From assembly GCA_949317995.1 (NCBI GenBank), contig OX439047.1, positions 35,936,950-36,000,949 of the forward strand: a DNA stretch of 64,000 nucleotides, in the 5' to 3' direction. The position numbers and the translations under genes are program-made. The stretch comes from Acholoe squamosa (Eukaryota; Annelida; Polychaeta; Phyllodocida; Polynoidae). Shown here piece after piece: positions 1-8,602 of this stretch (position 1 is its first letter; each line of letters begins with the position of its first letter). The notes beneath the pieces were generated by a model, which made no database searches, was not told where the DNA came from, and saw nothing but the letters and a program-made list of their open reading frames with translations.

Positions 1-96
1 AGCCGTCATTGCAGATACACTTGTATGAGCCGGGAGTGTTGAAGCATTGGGCGTGGGGATCACAGATATTCTCTGTCTTGGTGCACTCATCCACAT
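1..96 (-). CDS. Gene B exon 3 (partial): calcium-binding EGF module
   Basis: This minus-strand exon runs off the left edge of the window. A TATTAG acceptor at 98-97 opens it, and it enters in phase 1, the usual phase of EGF exons. The translation starts DVDEC and shows four further cysteines in EGF spacing. The segment [10 protein letters not shown] matches the beta-hydroxylation consensus of calcium-binding EGF modules, and DVDEC supplies the calcium ligands. Such modules make rigid, calcium-stabilised rods in extracellular proteins. It joins in frame to the exon at 572-709. Later cysteines and the rest of the protein lie outside the window, so whether the product is secreted or membrane-bound cannot be told. 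Confidence 0.92.
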   Translation of the reverse strand, partial: MWMSAPRQRISVIPTPNASTLPAHTSVSAMTA

Positions 97-571
97 CTAA
101 TATAAGCAAGATATATCAATACTTAGTTCATTTCTATCAGCTGACCAATGACTATTGATACTGCAACCTAATTAAATAGATATACAAAAAAAGCAGTTTA
201 TGTTTTTGTCAGTTTTGACGAGGGAGCTCCTATTACCATCGCGATCAGAGGAACTGCTACTCTTAACCTTTTAAAAATCTCAGAATACAAAATGTTTAAA
301 TAGCTTAACATTTTGTGCATACCAATAGGCTATTGATTGTGCACTGTGTTTACCCGGCACTGCCGCTGCCAGCCAAATGATATTAACCCATTTTTCAAGC
401 AACCTTAAGATCCTCAAATTAGTGAAAGTGTGGATGGGATTATGTCTGATCTATACATGTAATGATTGATCAATTTTACCATAGGTTCAATCCTTAAGGG
501 AACCCCCCATACGGGGAAAATAATATCATTATTCGAGTTTTAGATGAGTACATAATCTTATTTTGACCTAC
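97..571 (-). other. Gene B intron 2
   Basis: This short phase-1 intron has donor GTAGGT at 571-566 and acceptor AG at 98-97. It is AT-rich, and I see no further exon or recognisable repeat in it. Confidence 0.7.
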
Positions 572-709
572 CCTCGCAGTGGAAACCGTCTGAAATGCTG
601 TATCCCCTGTGACAGATGCACTTGCCCGTGTTGGGGTCGCAGCCCTGTGCGCAGCTCGTCATGCTGCATTTGTTAAACTCGGGGTCCAGTATTTGAGCGT
701 TCTCAACAC
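572..709 (-). CDS. Gene B exon 2: EGF-like module
   Basis: The exon is 138 bp on the minus strand, phase 1 in and phase 1 out, with acceptor ATTTCAG at 716-710 and donor G|GTAGGT. The translation begins GVENAQILDPEFNKCSMTSC and continues with CAQGCDPNTGKCICHRGYS and ends near DGFHCE. Six cysteines with a C-x-C pair followed by a Gly-Tyr turn are characteristic of an EGF-like module. It lacks the acidic calcium-binding start seen in the next exon, so it is probably a non-calcium type. The symmetrical phase is typical of exon-shuffled EGF units. It links the N-terminal segment encoded at 2352-2550 to the calcium-binding EGF at 1-96; phases agree at both joins. Confidence 0.9.
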
Positions 710-742
710 CTGAAATATTCAACAGTCAACAATGATTATTTA

Positions 743-924
743 GAGTGAGTGAGTAAAAGATGTTTAATGCCATTTCGCCAGCTAAGGTCATATCAATGGC
801 GAGAACCACATTACACAATTTCACAGAAGAATGTGTCGGTGCCCGCACATATGTGCACCACACACATCCTTAGGGGATAGGAAAGGGGACAAATAGGCCC
901 TTTTAAGTAGGCTATGGAAGTTGG
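743..924 (-). mobile_element. SINE-like retroposon, family S, copy 1
   Basis: This is a minus-oriented copy of a family also found at 2737, 3098, 38289 and 42919. Read on the minus strand it begins with a CCATAGCC...TTAAAAGGG block, passes through a conserved core (GGCGAGAA... CTTAGCTG.CGAAATGGCATTAAAC) and ends in a CTCACTCAC tail. An 11-bp direct repeat, ATGATTATTTA, flanks it at 732-742 and 925-935. That is a target-site duplication, so this copy arrived by retroposition. No Pol III A or B box is obvious; a LINE-derived 3' tail could explain the conserved core. Confidence 0.8.
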
Positions 925-1674
925 ATGATTATTTATCAGTCATATACAAAGTGATTTAATTATAAGTAATTGATAAATTGCGGGTAATGAGTCTGACAGG
1001 CAAATTCATACTCCAGGCGTTCATAACAATACGCCTTATACACTTGCCCACCTCTCCCACCCTCTTTTAATGGTGTGGTTTTCATAAAACTCAGGACTTC
1101 ATAGTACCTTGATATGTTGACTTACCATATATTATACTCAAACTTTATAATATGGACTCTGAACATTTATCCATTGGTGGTACCATACAGTACAAGTTAG
1201 TGCCTTACCTCATTTACATATTCAACTCTTAGATACAAACTGGTATCTCATTAGTTTAGTTACATGTTTATCATACTTTATTTCCTCGTGTTAGTGTAAT
1301 AAAACTCCACTTTATGAATTTCCTGTTCAGTGTTCTCATTATTTTGTACAGATGTCGCCGCTGCTAACATTTGGAAAGGTGTCTATGATGATTCAGTTTC
1401 TTTTTCTTACTTCGCCCTGCTCAACATTATTACTTCCCCTGGGAATTATTTCACAATTACTAGAATGCAAACCTATGTTTTGATAAGTAAAATATGAAGT
1501 TTAGCTCCAAGTAGCTCTGATATGTTCTTGCTTGACCTATACTTCCAATTCCATCCTCCAGGTGACAGCAGGTGTGTGGAATGTTTCAACAGTGAGGTGC
1601 TGCCACCTGTGGCAAACACCTCAACTGATATTTCAGTATGCACTGATTCCCCATATAGATATAAACTTCAATCT

Positions 1675-2045
1675 ATGAATGCTACTATACTGGAGCAGCT
1701 CCCTGTGCAAATCCCTTTCTCCATATACTACAGAGCTGGAGCAGCTCCCTGGCCCAAACCCAATTCTCCATAAAAATGATAATACGACTACCTTGTTATG
1801 TGGGAACAGTTCCCTGGGCCAAACCCAATTTTCACTATGCTACTATGTGGGAGCAGTTCCCTGAGCCAAACTCCATCTTCCATATACTACTATGCAGGAG
1901 CAGCTCCCTGGGTCAACTTCCATTTTCCATATACTACTACCCCAGAGCAGTTCAATGGGCCTAATCCCTTTCTCCAATTACTACTACCCCGGAGCAGTTC
2001 TCTTGACCTAATCCCTTTCTCCATATACTACTATGCCGCATCAGT
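1675..2045. repeat. Degenerate 47-bp tandem repeat
   Basis: About seven units share the phrase GGAGCAGCTCCCTGG followed by CCAAACCCAATTT and CCATATACTACTATG. Unit starts at about 1692, 1738, 1802, 1849, 1897, 1944 and 1991 give a spacing near 47 bp, with one longer unit. The GGAGCAGCTCC part is a self-complementary dyad. Short open frames across it result from the repeat and are not genes. Confidence 0.75.
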
Positions 2046-2351
2046 AGGGTTGAAGGGGTAGACCTAACAATATACAACGTACCACTGGAGTATAAAGCGC
2101 CCCTGTATAAGACACACCCTGAGTTTAAGGGAAAACCTAAAATATAGGCTCGGCTTATACGTGAGGATTACACCACCTGCATCCTGCAAGACATAGCCCA
2201 ACTCAGGGTGGATGTTATACACGAGTAATGTCTTCTAAATACCAATGCAATATCAGAACTGCTTAGATTTATTATTTATTATTTAAGAACAGTATGCCCT
2301 TTCTAATTAACATACTAACCCCTAAAACACAGAGTACACAGTAAAACTTAC

Positions 2352-2550
2352 CAAATTCGACGACGTTCAGGCTGTACTTCATTGCCGTGCTGACGGTGAG
2401 CTCCTTGCCGCGGCTGAAGTAGATCTCCGAGCCGTTCCTGATGAAGCCAGACGGGGCGTAGATCTTAATGTGTACCACCGTGTCATTCATCAGTGCACCA
2501 TAGACACCGGTCAGCAGGCACGCCACACTCAGTACGCTAAGCACCGTCAT
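2352..2550 (-). CDS. Gene B first coding exon: signal peptide and N-terminal segment
   Basis: The exon spans 2352-2557 on the minus strand: a pyrimidine-rich CTTCCTCCCCAG acceptor, seven untranslated bases, then ATG at 2550. The acceptor implies a non-coding upstream exon. The first 18 residues, MTVLSVLSVACLLTGVYG, form a classic signal peptide with a likely cut before ALMNDT. The mature part contains two N-glycosylation sequons (NDT, NGS) and an all-beta-looking stretch ending KYSLNVVEF. The donor G|GTAAGT is strong and leaves phase 1, matching the EGF exon at 572-709. I do not recognise the N-terminal segment. The start is chosen because it follows the acceptor directly and gives an ideal secretion signal; an upstream in-frame ATG at 2592 would add an implausible leader. 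Confidence 0.75.
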
Positions 2551-2736
2551 GTGGAGGCTGGGGAGGAAGCAGTGCATTAAGATGCAGATCAATTTGCATA
2601 GGGCCCCATAAACTTTATTTTGAACTTATTTCCATGTGTTATTGTTCTATAGGGCTTAAGCAGGATATCAGACATTCATCTGAGTCACTGCAGAATATTT
2701 TGGGTAAACATTAACAGTGTGATTACATAAAAACTT

Positions 2737-3016
2737 GGGCTTCCCTAGCCCATTTAAAAGGGTCTATATCTCCTCTTTCCAATCCCCTGTGTGTGGTGCA
2801 CATATGCGTGGGCACTGCCACATTCCTCTGTGAAATTGTGGAATGTAGTTCTTGCCTTGTATATGACCTTAGCTGTCGAAATGGTGCTAAACATCAGATC
2901 CTACTACTTACTCACTCACTCACTCACTCACTCACTCACTCACTGACGCACGCACGCACACACGCACTCACTCACTCACTCACTCACTCACGCACTCACG
3001 CACTCACTCACGCATT
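2737..3016 (+). mobile_element. SINE-like retroposon, family S, copy 2, with expanded tail
   Basis: This plus-oriented copy starts GGGCTTCCCTAGCCC and carries the family core (ATATGACCTTAGCTGTCGAA). Its tail has expanded into a (TCAC)n microsatellite with (GCAC) interruptions at about 2911-3016. No target duplication could be fixed because of the tail. The short reading frame through the tail is the microsatellite. Confidence 0.75.
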
Positions 3017-3097
3017 CACCTCATCCAACCTATAACATTAAGACAATCCTTTGAAAATATCTTATTGTTCATAGATCCACAAATCTGTATAGTATAG

Positions 3098-3160
3098 GTT
3101 TCTCGCCATGAATATGACCTTAGCTGTCGAAATAGCGTTAAACATTTATTACTCACTCAC
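3098..3160 (+). mobile_element. SINE-like retroposon, family S, copy 3 (5'-truncated)
   Basis: Only the 3' part of the family is present: TCTCGCCATGAATATGACCT, TAGCTGTCGAAATAGCGTTA and a CTCACTCAC end. 5' truncation is usual for copies made by target-primed reverse transcription. Confidence 0.7.
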
Positions 3161-3362
3161 ATAAAGACTGACCCTCAATTTGCTGGTTGTTTTCAGTGAT
3201 TATCTCGCCAAGTACCAGATCAAGCAATGGCGGCTTGAAGTGAGGGGTATTTCTGAGTTCGGGGACGGAGGTTATTGAATTATTTTCATCTTGAAAATAA
3301 TTCATTCACATGTAACACCACGCGCTAGAATTTTGTCCAAATCGTACTCAGTGACCCATAGA

Positions 3363-3550
3363 CCCTGTCCAGGCAGTACACACGGCCTCCATGCACCTGA
3401 CACGTACTACAAGTATATACTTCAACTTGATAGCTTATTGGGAGTGCTCAGCCCTGACCAGGCATTACACACGGCCTCCATGCACCTCAGACGTACTACA
3501 AGTATATACTTCAACTTGAAAGCTTATTGGGAGTGCTCAGCCGTGACCAG
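3363..3550. repeat. 89-bp direct tandem duplication (third copy interrupted)
   Basis: Two near-identical units share CACACGGCCTCCATGCACCT (at 3380 and 3469) and TATACTTCAACTTG followed by TTGGGAGTGCTCAGCC. A third unit begins GTGACCAG at 3543 and resumes as TACACACGGCCTTC at 3795, split by the MITE at 3551-3791. Confidence 0.85.
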
Positions 3551-3791
3551 TGGGGTGTTTCAGAAGCCGGACATGATAATGAACATTAAATATCTGTTTC
3601 TAAAACTGTTAGATTCTAAACTTACAACTGCAACCATTATCATCTCTTGCCAGTCATATAGTTATAGACACAGTAAGATAATGGTAATGCTTTAGAAACA
3701 CATGCAGTTATAAGCCTACAATCACTATTAAAACTGCTATCATATCTCCTTATGACCGGTTGTAAACATTACCTGCTTCTGAAACACCCCA
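3551..3791. mobile_element. MITE with 17-bp TIRs and 3-bp CAG target duplication
   Basis: Perfect 17-bp terminal inverted repeats TGGGGTGTTTCAGAAGC lie at 3551-3567 and 3775-3791. The trinucleotide CAG flanks both ends (3548-3550 and 3792-3794). A 3-bp duplication and G-rich termini fit the PIF/Harbinger superfamily, though the assignment is tentative. The 241-bp body is AT-rich and non-coding. Paralogous 89-bp units to the left give the empty site, so the insertion is demonstrable without another genome. Confidence 0.82.
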
Positions 3792-4406
3792 CAGTACACA
3801 CGGCCTTCATAACCCCTTACAGGCAACATGATTTTTTATTAGTCATGCCATACAATAACCCCGTACAGACAGCATGCATACATAGTTCTATGGTAACTAT
3901 GTTCCTTAACCATAATAAAATAATTCATCACAGCTATGCTGAGAAAATTTCCCTACAAAAGATCCTAAACTCCTCAGATTTGCGCCTCCTCGTTTGAACC
4001 ATGAATTACTCTCTAGACCCATCCCAAGCATGAAGTCATATCAGTTCAATGTGACGATCCCCCGACCTTTAACAACGATGGCCTCAGATTGTAAATTTCA
4101 GTATTGTCAGTGGTGATGCCTTTTGCTATCATTACTGTAGCGATTACCAGCGGATGACAACCGGTCAAGTGAGATTTTTATTATTCAGGGGTTTATTAGC
4201 GTGGTTCAAATTCAAGTTGACATCAATGGGAGCACCATGTTTATTGTGAAATAAATTGCAATAATGATACATGTATCGCCTTCCAGACTCCAGTCAGATT
4301 GCATTGATATACAGCGTCTCATACACGTAATATATAACAACCACACTTTACATGCAGCACAAGGGGGTGCAGTAGAAGAGACCCTGTATCCACCAAGCAC
4401 GCTATA

Positions 4407-4486
4407 CCTCCCTATTACCCCCTCCCCCTCAATCCCTACTCCCATACTTCTCCCACCTCTCCCACCTTCCTATTCCAGCTCCCCTG
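4407..4486. repeat. Polypyrimidine tract
   Basis: About 80 bp are almost wholly C and T on the plus strand, rich in CCCTCC and CCCACCT blocks. Such tracts can form triplex DNA. On the plus strand it could act as part of a 3' splice site, but no exon follows. Confidence 0.6.
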
Positions 4487-6022
4487 TCGGCGTTTCGCTA
4501 GATTACCTCTCACCAGGTGGTGGCATGTCGCCTATATACATTATCGTTTAGTCCAATCACGTCCTTAATGAAGGCCCCTGTCCCAGGTCCAGGAGGACAC
4601 TAAAACAGCCGCCTGGAGGAGGACCCCAGCCCGGCCAGGGGCAGGTGTCAGGCCGTTAGCGGGGCACCCCTAGAGGGCGAGTGGAATATCCTACACCCTG
4701 GAGGAGCCTGATCATCGGAATGGATACCTTGAAGGCTGTATAACACTTTACTCCATCATGCCCCGTTTATAAATGTTGGTAATCTTTCGGTATTATGTAC
4801 CAATGCAAGTGGCAAGTGGTGTATCATGACGACAGCGGATAGTAAGCCTGGTGATAGCATGCGGCATTTAAAGGGTTAAGGACACCTATATTCATTGCTG
4901 GGGAGCTGCCTGGAGGACTGGTCTGGTGCAAGGTGGTGAATGCTGTCTGAAGCAGTGGGGAAGAGGGGTTTTTAGGGGAAGGGGGACATTACAGGTGTCT
5001 GGAATTGGCAAAGGATCCCAAGGGGTTGGTTTTTGCAGTATTATATGTGATTCAGGGCTAGGTTATTAACAGGCAGGAGGAGAAGGCAAGCCAGAAGTTT
5101 TGACATAATATCCAAGGATATGGCTGACAAGGGCATTGGAATCAGCAGCAAGCTGGCAAGAGGTGCAAGAGTTTGAGAGAAGTTTCAGAGAGAACTCGGG
5201 AAGGGATAATAGAAAATATAGGGAAAATCATGCTTGATGCATAAATCCCATTTCTCCTTACTCTCCCTCATCGTCTCGCCCCATGTACACGTATTTAGTC
5301 ATATATTCTGCTGAGTCGTCCCAAGACATTGACTCTCGTATGGAGACCGGCACCCAGGGCGCATAGATCTGTGTAAGCTTATAAAGACGGCAAATTGGAA
5401 AGCGCCTGGATGGCCGCTACCCCATGTCAGACTGGGACCTGTGCCACAGTATATGACTCCTGCTATGGGTGGGGGATATAATTGGAAGGTACAGAAGTGT
5501 ATAGTAAGGTTGAAACCCAAAACCAAGAATGGATATATCCCACAGTATAGTGCTGATACACTAAGCTCGAATTTAAACACCTAGGTTCAAATCTCTAGTC
5601 TGGCAAGAATCTGTGCGTCACAAAACAATATTCATACGACTTCATGTCATTGTACAGAGCCATTCATTTGAAATCATATTGCAAAGTCATCTCCAGACTG
5701 ACTCAATGAAGTTTTTATGTGGTGAATAGTTGGGGTGTTAGAAGGAACTACAAGAATCGTGGATAATATATGGTATTGGGTGCCAAATTACCAATTTCAA
5801 TTGGAGAATATATCAAACCGACATGTATAACAAGGGGTATATAACTATTGTGGACGCTTTGTGGAGTATTATTGTCTTATTCTGCCGATAATTATCCTCC
5901 CAAAAGTGGGTGAAATAACCCTGCTCCTCCCATTACAGAATCACAAAACAAGCAATGCGTGACACATTGTAACCAGAAATGCCAGGTAAATTAATCTCAA
6001 TACATTTCATTAATAATACTCA

Positions 6023-6245
6023 CTATTTAGGACCTCCAGGGTATCCTCCCCCTCCTCCTCCTCCCCCTGGTCCACCTGACCCTCCTCCAGGGGCTGGGTG
6101 CGGCCTGAATGTACTTCCTGGAGCCTCGTCGGGCGCTCCATCGGGGTGACGAGCAACTCGCCGACGACCAAAGGTGTTGTTAGGGTCGTCAGCAGCAATG
6201 ACAGTGACCACACTGCTGCTACTACCACTCCCGGTGGAGGCAGTA
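6023..6245 (-). CDS. Gene A last recognised exon: Gly-rich C terminus
   Basis: The acceptor TTTCCATAG is preceded by a pyrimidine tract, and the exon enters in phase 2, completing a serine codon begun at 7446. The translation continues STASTGSGSSSSVVTVIAAD, then NNTFGRRRVARHPDGAPDE, and ends in a run of eight glycines followed by YPGGPK and TAG. The Ser/Gly/Pro composition matches the preceding exon, which supports the join. The stop codon overlaps a consensus donor: TAG at 6025-6023 reads on as A|GTGAGT. Some transcripts could therefore splice out the stop and use another C terminus. The overlapping +1 frame is also open but has no compositional continuity with the upstream exon. Confidence 0.8.
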
Positions 6246-7445
6246 CTATGGAAAGGAAAGTATTCACTGTGAAGAAAATCGGAATAGAAAGGTATGAAGG
6301 TTAATGACACACAACACAGGGTAACACAGCAATCAATGATATCAAAAACAAATCCAGTGGACACAGAACATTGAATCAATATTGATAATTGGATGCTCAA
6401 TATTGAAAATTGGATGATCAATGTTTTATCACTTATCAATGTTTTCTTTTCAATGCTTAATTGTTTTGCTTAATGTCCACTGGGTTTAGGAGGGGGTTGG
6501 GAAATAAATATAATGATACATTGGAGTCAGAGTGAACATATGAGAACACATATATAAGAGAACACATATAAGAGATTGATAGATATTTGTATTTACACAG
6601 GTAGAGGTTTACAAGGTAGGGAGCATTTTCCAGGGGTTCAACTGTACGCAATGATAAAGTGGGTATAAGGCGTGACAGGACAAAGGGGACTATTACTGGG
6701 AGATTATTTGTAAAGTCTCATAAAAGAAGTCCACACGCAATCTATATAATTGTGACATGTATTGGGAATAGAGACCTTAGTGCACCTTGCACTAAGTGCC
6801 CTTTTCGTAGATCGTGTCACAATTATTTTTAAATATAATATGAACTTGATAAGAAGGTACCTGAGAAATTATAAGTGATTCAGGGTTTGTGAGATATACA
6901 ATCAATAGCTACATTGATAGGAAGTTTCTATTGAAAAATGATTTAAGTTACAGGTGATTAGTTTAAAATCAGAATTGGCTGTATATTACCCTTCCATTTG
7001 TAGCAAGCAGAATTTATTGATGGTTTTTTTAAAAATAAGTGAGTCATAGTACGTTTGGCCAACTTCATGTCTGACTTTATTCTGTGAAAATATTTCTACC
7101 TTTGATTTGATTTTTAAATCATAATTTTGATTCGAGTTTTGTTTTGTTTTTCTTTTCTCTCTCATGCCAATTGATCATTCCAATAACAATATAGGAAACA
7201 AATGTTCAATTGGCAAACATGTTACCGTACTTGTCAGATTATTCGAAAGCCAAACGTTCCTATGACAAAAGTTTAGAAACACCATACATGAATATATAAA
7301 GGAGAGAAACACACATGATTTCGAAATCGTATGACCCCAGTCGTGAGACTGATTTTGATATAGGAAAGAAGAGATTCCCCTTCCAGTGTTGATTCATGGT
7401 GCAGACTTTAGTGCAGCATTTGTATGAAACAAATTGCATGCCTAC
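6246..7445 (-). other. Gene A intron before the last exon
   Basis: This phase-2 intron has donor AAG|GTAGGC at 7445 and acceptor TAG at 6248-6246. It is AT-rich and carries one hairpin element at 6746-6826. Nothing else is recognised. Confidence 0.7.
6746..6826. repeat. Hairpin element, family H, copy 1
   Basis: This is an 81-bp imperfect inverted repeat with 39-nt arms and a 3-nt loop. The outer 12 bp (ATAATTGTGACA) and the inner 9 bp (CTTAGTGCA) pair perfectly. A second copy in the opposite orientation lies at 37468-37544, and both share TGTGACACGATCT and CGAAAAGGG in one arm. It is non-coding, either a very short foldback transposon or a mobile hairpin RNA source. Confidence 0.75.
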
Positions 7446-8602
7446 CTTCCACGCAGTGTACTCGATCCGTTAGAGCCCATGGTACCATAGGCTTCATCCA
7501 CGAGTCGCGGGCTACTACCCTCTGAGTCAGTAGCCGGGGAGGTGTGGCCATTCTGGCGGCCACCGCCCCCTCCCCCCAGGGTCATGAAGTACTTGGAGCT
7601 TCCATAGGCTGAGTCCTTATTCTGCGACCTGGGGAAGGTGCTCGCTGAGCTGCTCGACTTGGCTGAGTCCGAGTCCGATATGTTGCGCCGCTCATTGTCG
7701 CTCCTGATGCTATCGGTATAGGAGGATCCGGTCTGGGTCTTGAAGCCACTGGACTTGGAGGACCCCCCTGAGCGGGAGCTGCCAACGCTGTCCAGCTCCA
7801 GCTGATCCAGCTCGCTCTGACGCTGCGGCGGCTGCGGCTGTGGCGGAGGCGGCCCGAAGGTACTGGTGGGCGGTCGGTCGGTGTTACTGTGGCTGAACTT
7901 GGGGGAACCACGACCCGAACTATCACCGAGAATCTGGGCGATATGATGAGCGGAGAGCTTACCCATGTTGTTGTACTCCCCATCGCTGGAATCCACTTCA
8001 GAGTTGGTGAGAGGGATGTAGCGGCCACCATTTTTGTGCATGTATGGCGGTGGGGGATATTCAGGATTCCGATTCCGGCTTTTGACGACGTCCGGCATGT
8101 GAGGTGCGCCTTCGGACGAGTCATCTCTGCGGATCTTGAGGGTGGCCTGGTTGTGCTGTTGCTTCTCTATATCACTTCCCGAGCCCTCTGATTGGCTCAA
8201 GGGGATGTACTGGCCCCCCGCGCTCTTCCTTTTGTATTTTGCATCCGTCTGACTGGCGTCACCGGTCATTTTGATGTAAGACACAACTGGCTTTTCTCCT
8301 GTGAGCTCCGGCGGTGGAGGGGGAAGAGTCGACGGGTCCGGGAGTTCGGTCATCCCTTCCGGTCTGACTCCAGTCAAGGTCATTCCACTCGGATGTGCAT
8401 GGCGGGAACTGGCGACGAGGTCGGACTCTGCCGGGGGCAGGTCCTTTTGGGGGCTCCTTCCGGGGGCAAACTGCACCCGGTTAGGAGACGGTCCATCAGG
8501 GCGGCGGTCCAGGGTGTCTTCCTCACTGGAGACATACTCCTCCTGGTTAGATGACCGCGCAGTGGCCTTCTTCTTCTTTCTTTTCTTCATCTTTTGGCCA
8601 CC
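7446..8602 (-). CDS. Gene A large exon: cytoplasmic tail
   Basis: A single open exon of 1157 bp follows the acceptor TTGTTATGCAAG and ends at donor GGAAG|GTAGGC in phase 2. It begins GGQKMKKRKKKK, a polybasic juxtamembrane stretch suited to binding acidic lipids. It then runs about 385 residues through Ser/Pro/Gly-rich, probably disordered sequence. Visible motifs are EEYVSSEED (acidic, casein-kinase-2 type), a PPPPPEL run, EYPPPPYMHKN with a PPPY WW-domain ligand, and a duplicated motif: GGQYIPLSQSEGSGSD and GGRYIPLTNSEVDSSD about 65 residues apart. The end is Ser-rich with DSAYGSSKYF and VDEAYGTMG as possible tyrosine-phosphorylation sites. No enzymatic domain is seen. Its phase (0) does not fit the strong donor of the transmembrane exon (phase 1). 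Either an unseen short exon lies between, or a weaker in-frame donor at 11879 is used. Confidence 0.85.

Larger units (their letters stand above)
710..2351 (-). other. Gene B intron 1
   Basis: The intron between the signal-peptide exon and the EGF exon is phase 1, with donor G|GTAAGT at 2351 and acceptor CAG at 712-710. It contains a complete SINE-like insertion at 743-924 and a 47-bp tandem repeat at about 1675-2045. A degraded stretch at 2085-2170 with phrases like GGCTTATACG recalls the MITE family at 34982 and 38631. No other exon was seen. Confidence 0.7.
2558..6022. other. Region between gene A stop and gene B start
   Basis: It should hold the gene A 3' UTR, the gene B promoter and any non-coding first exon, but no sharp core promoter is visible. 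It contains SINE copies at 2737 and 3098, an 89-bp duplication at 3363-3550 interrupted by a MITE, and a pyrimidine tract at 4407-4486. GC-rich non-repeat sequence lies at about 4575-4690. On the minus strand this includes a good acceptor (CTGTTTTAG, ending at 4600) that could serve an alternative gene A last exon. From 4700 to 6000 I see nothing definite. Confidence 0.5.
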
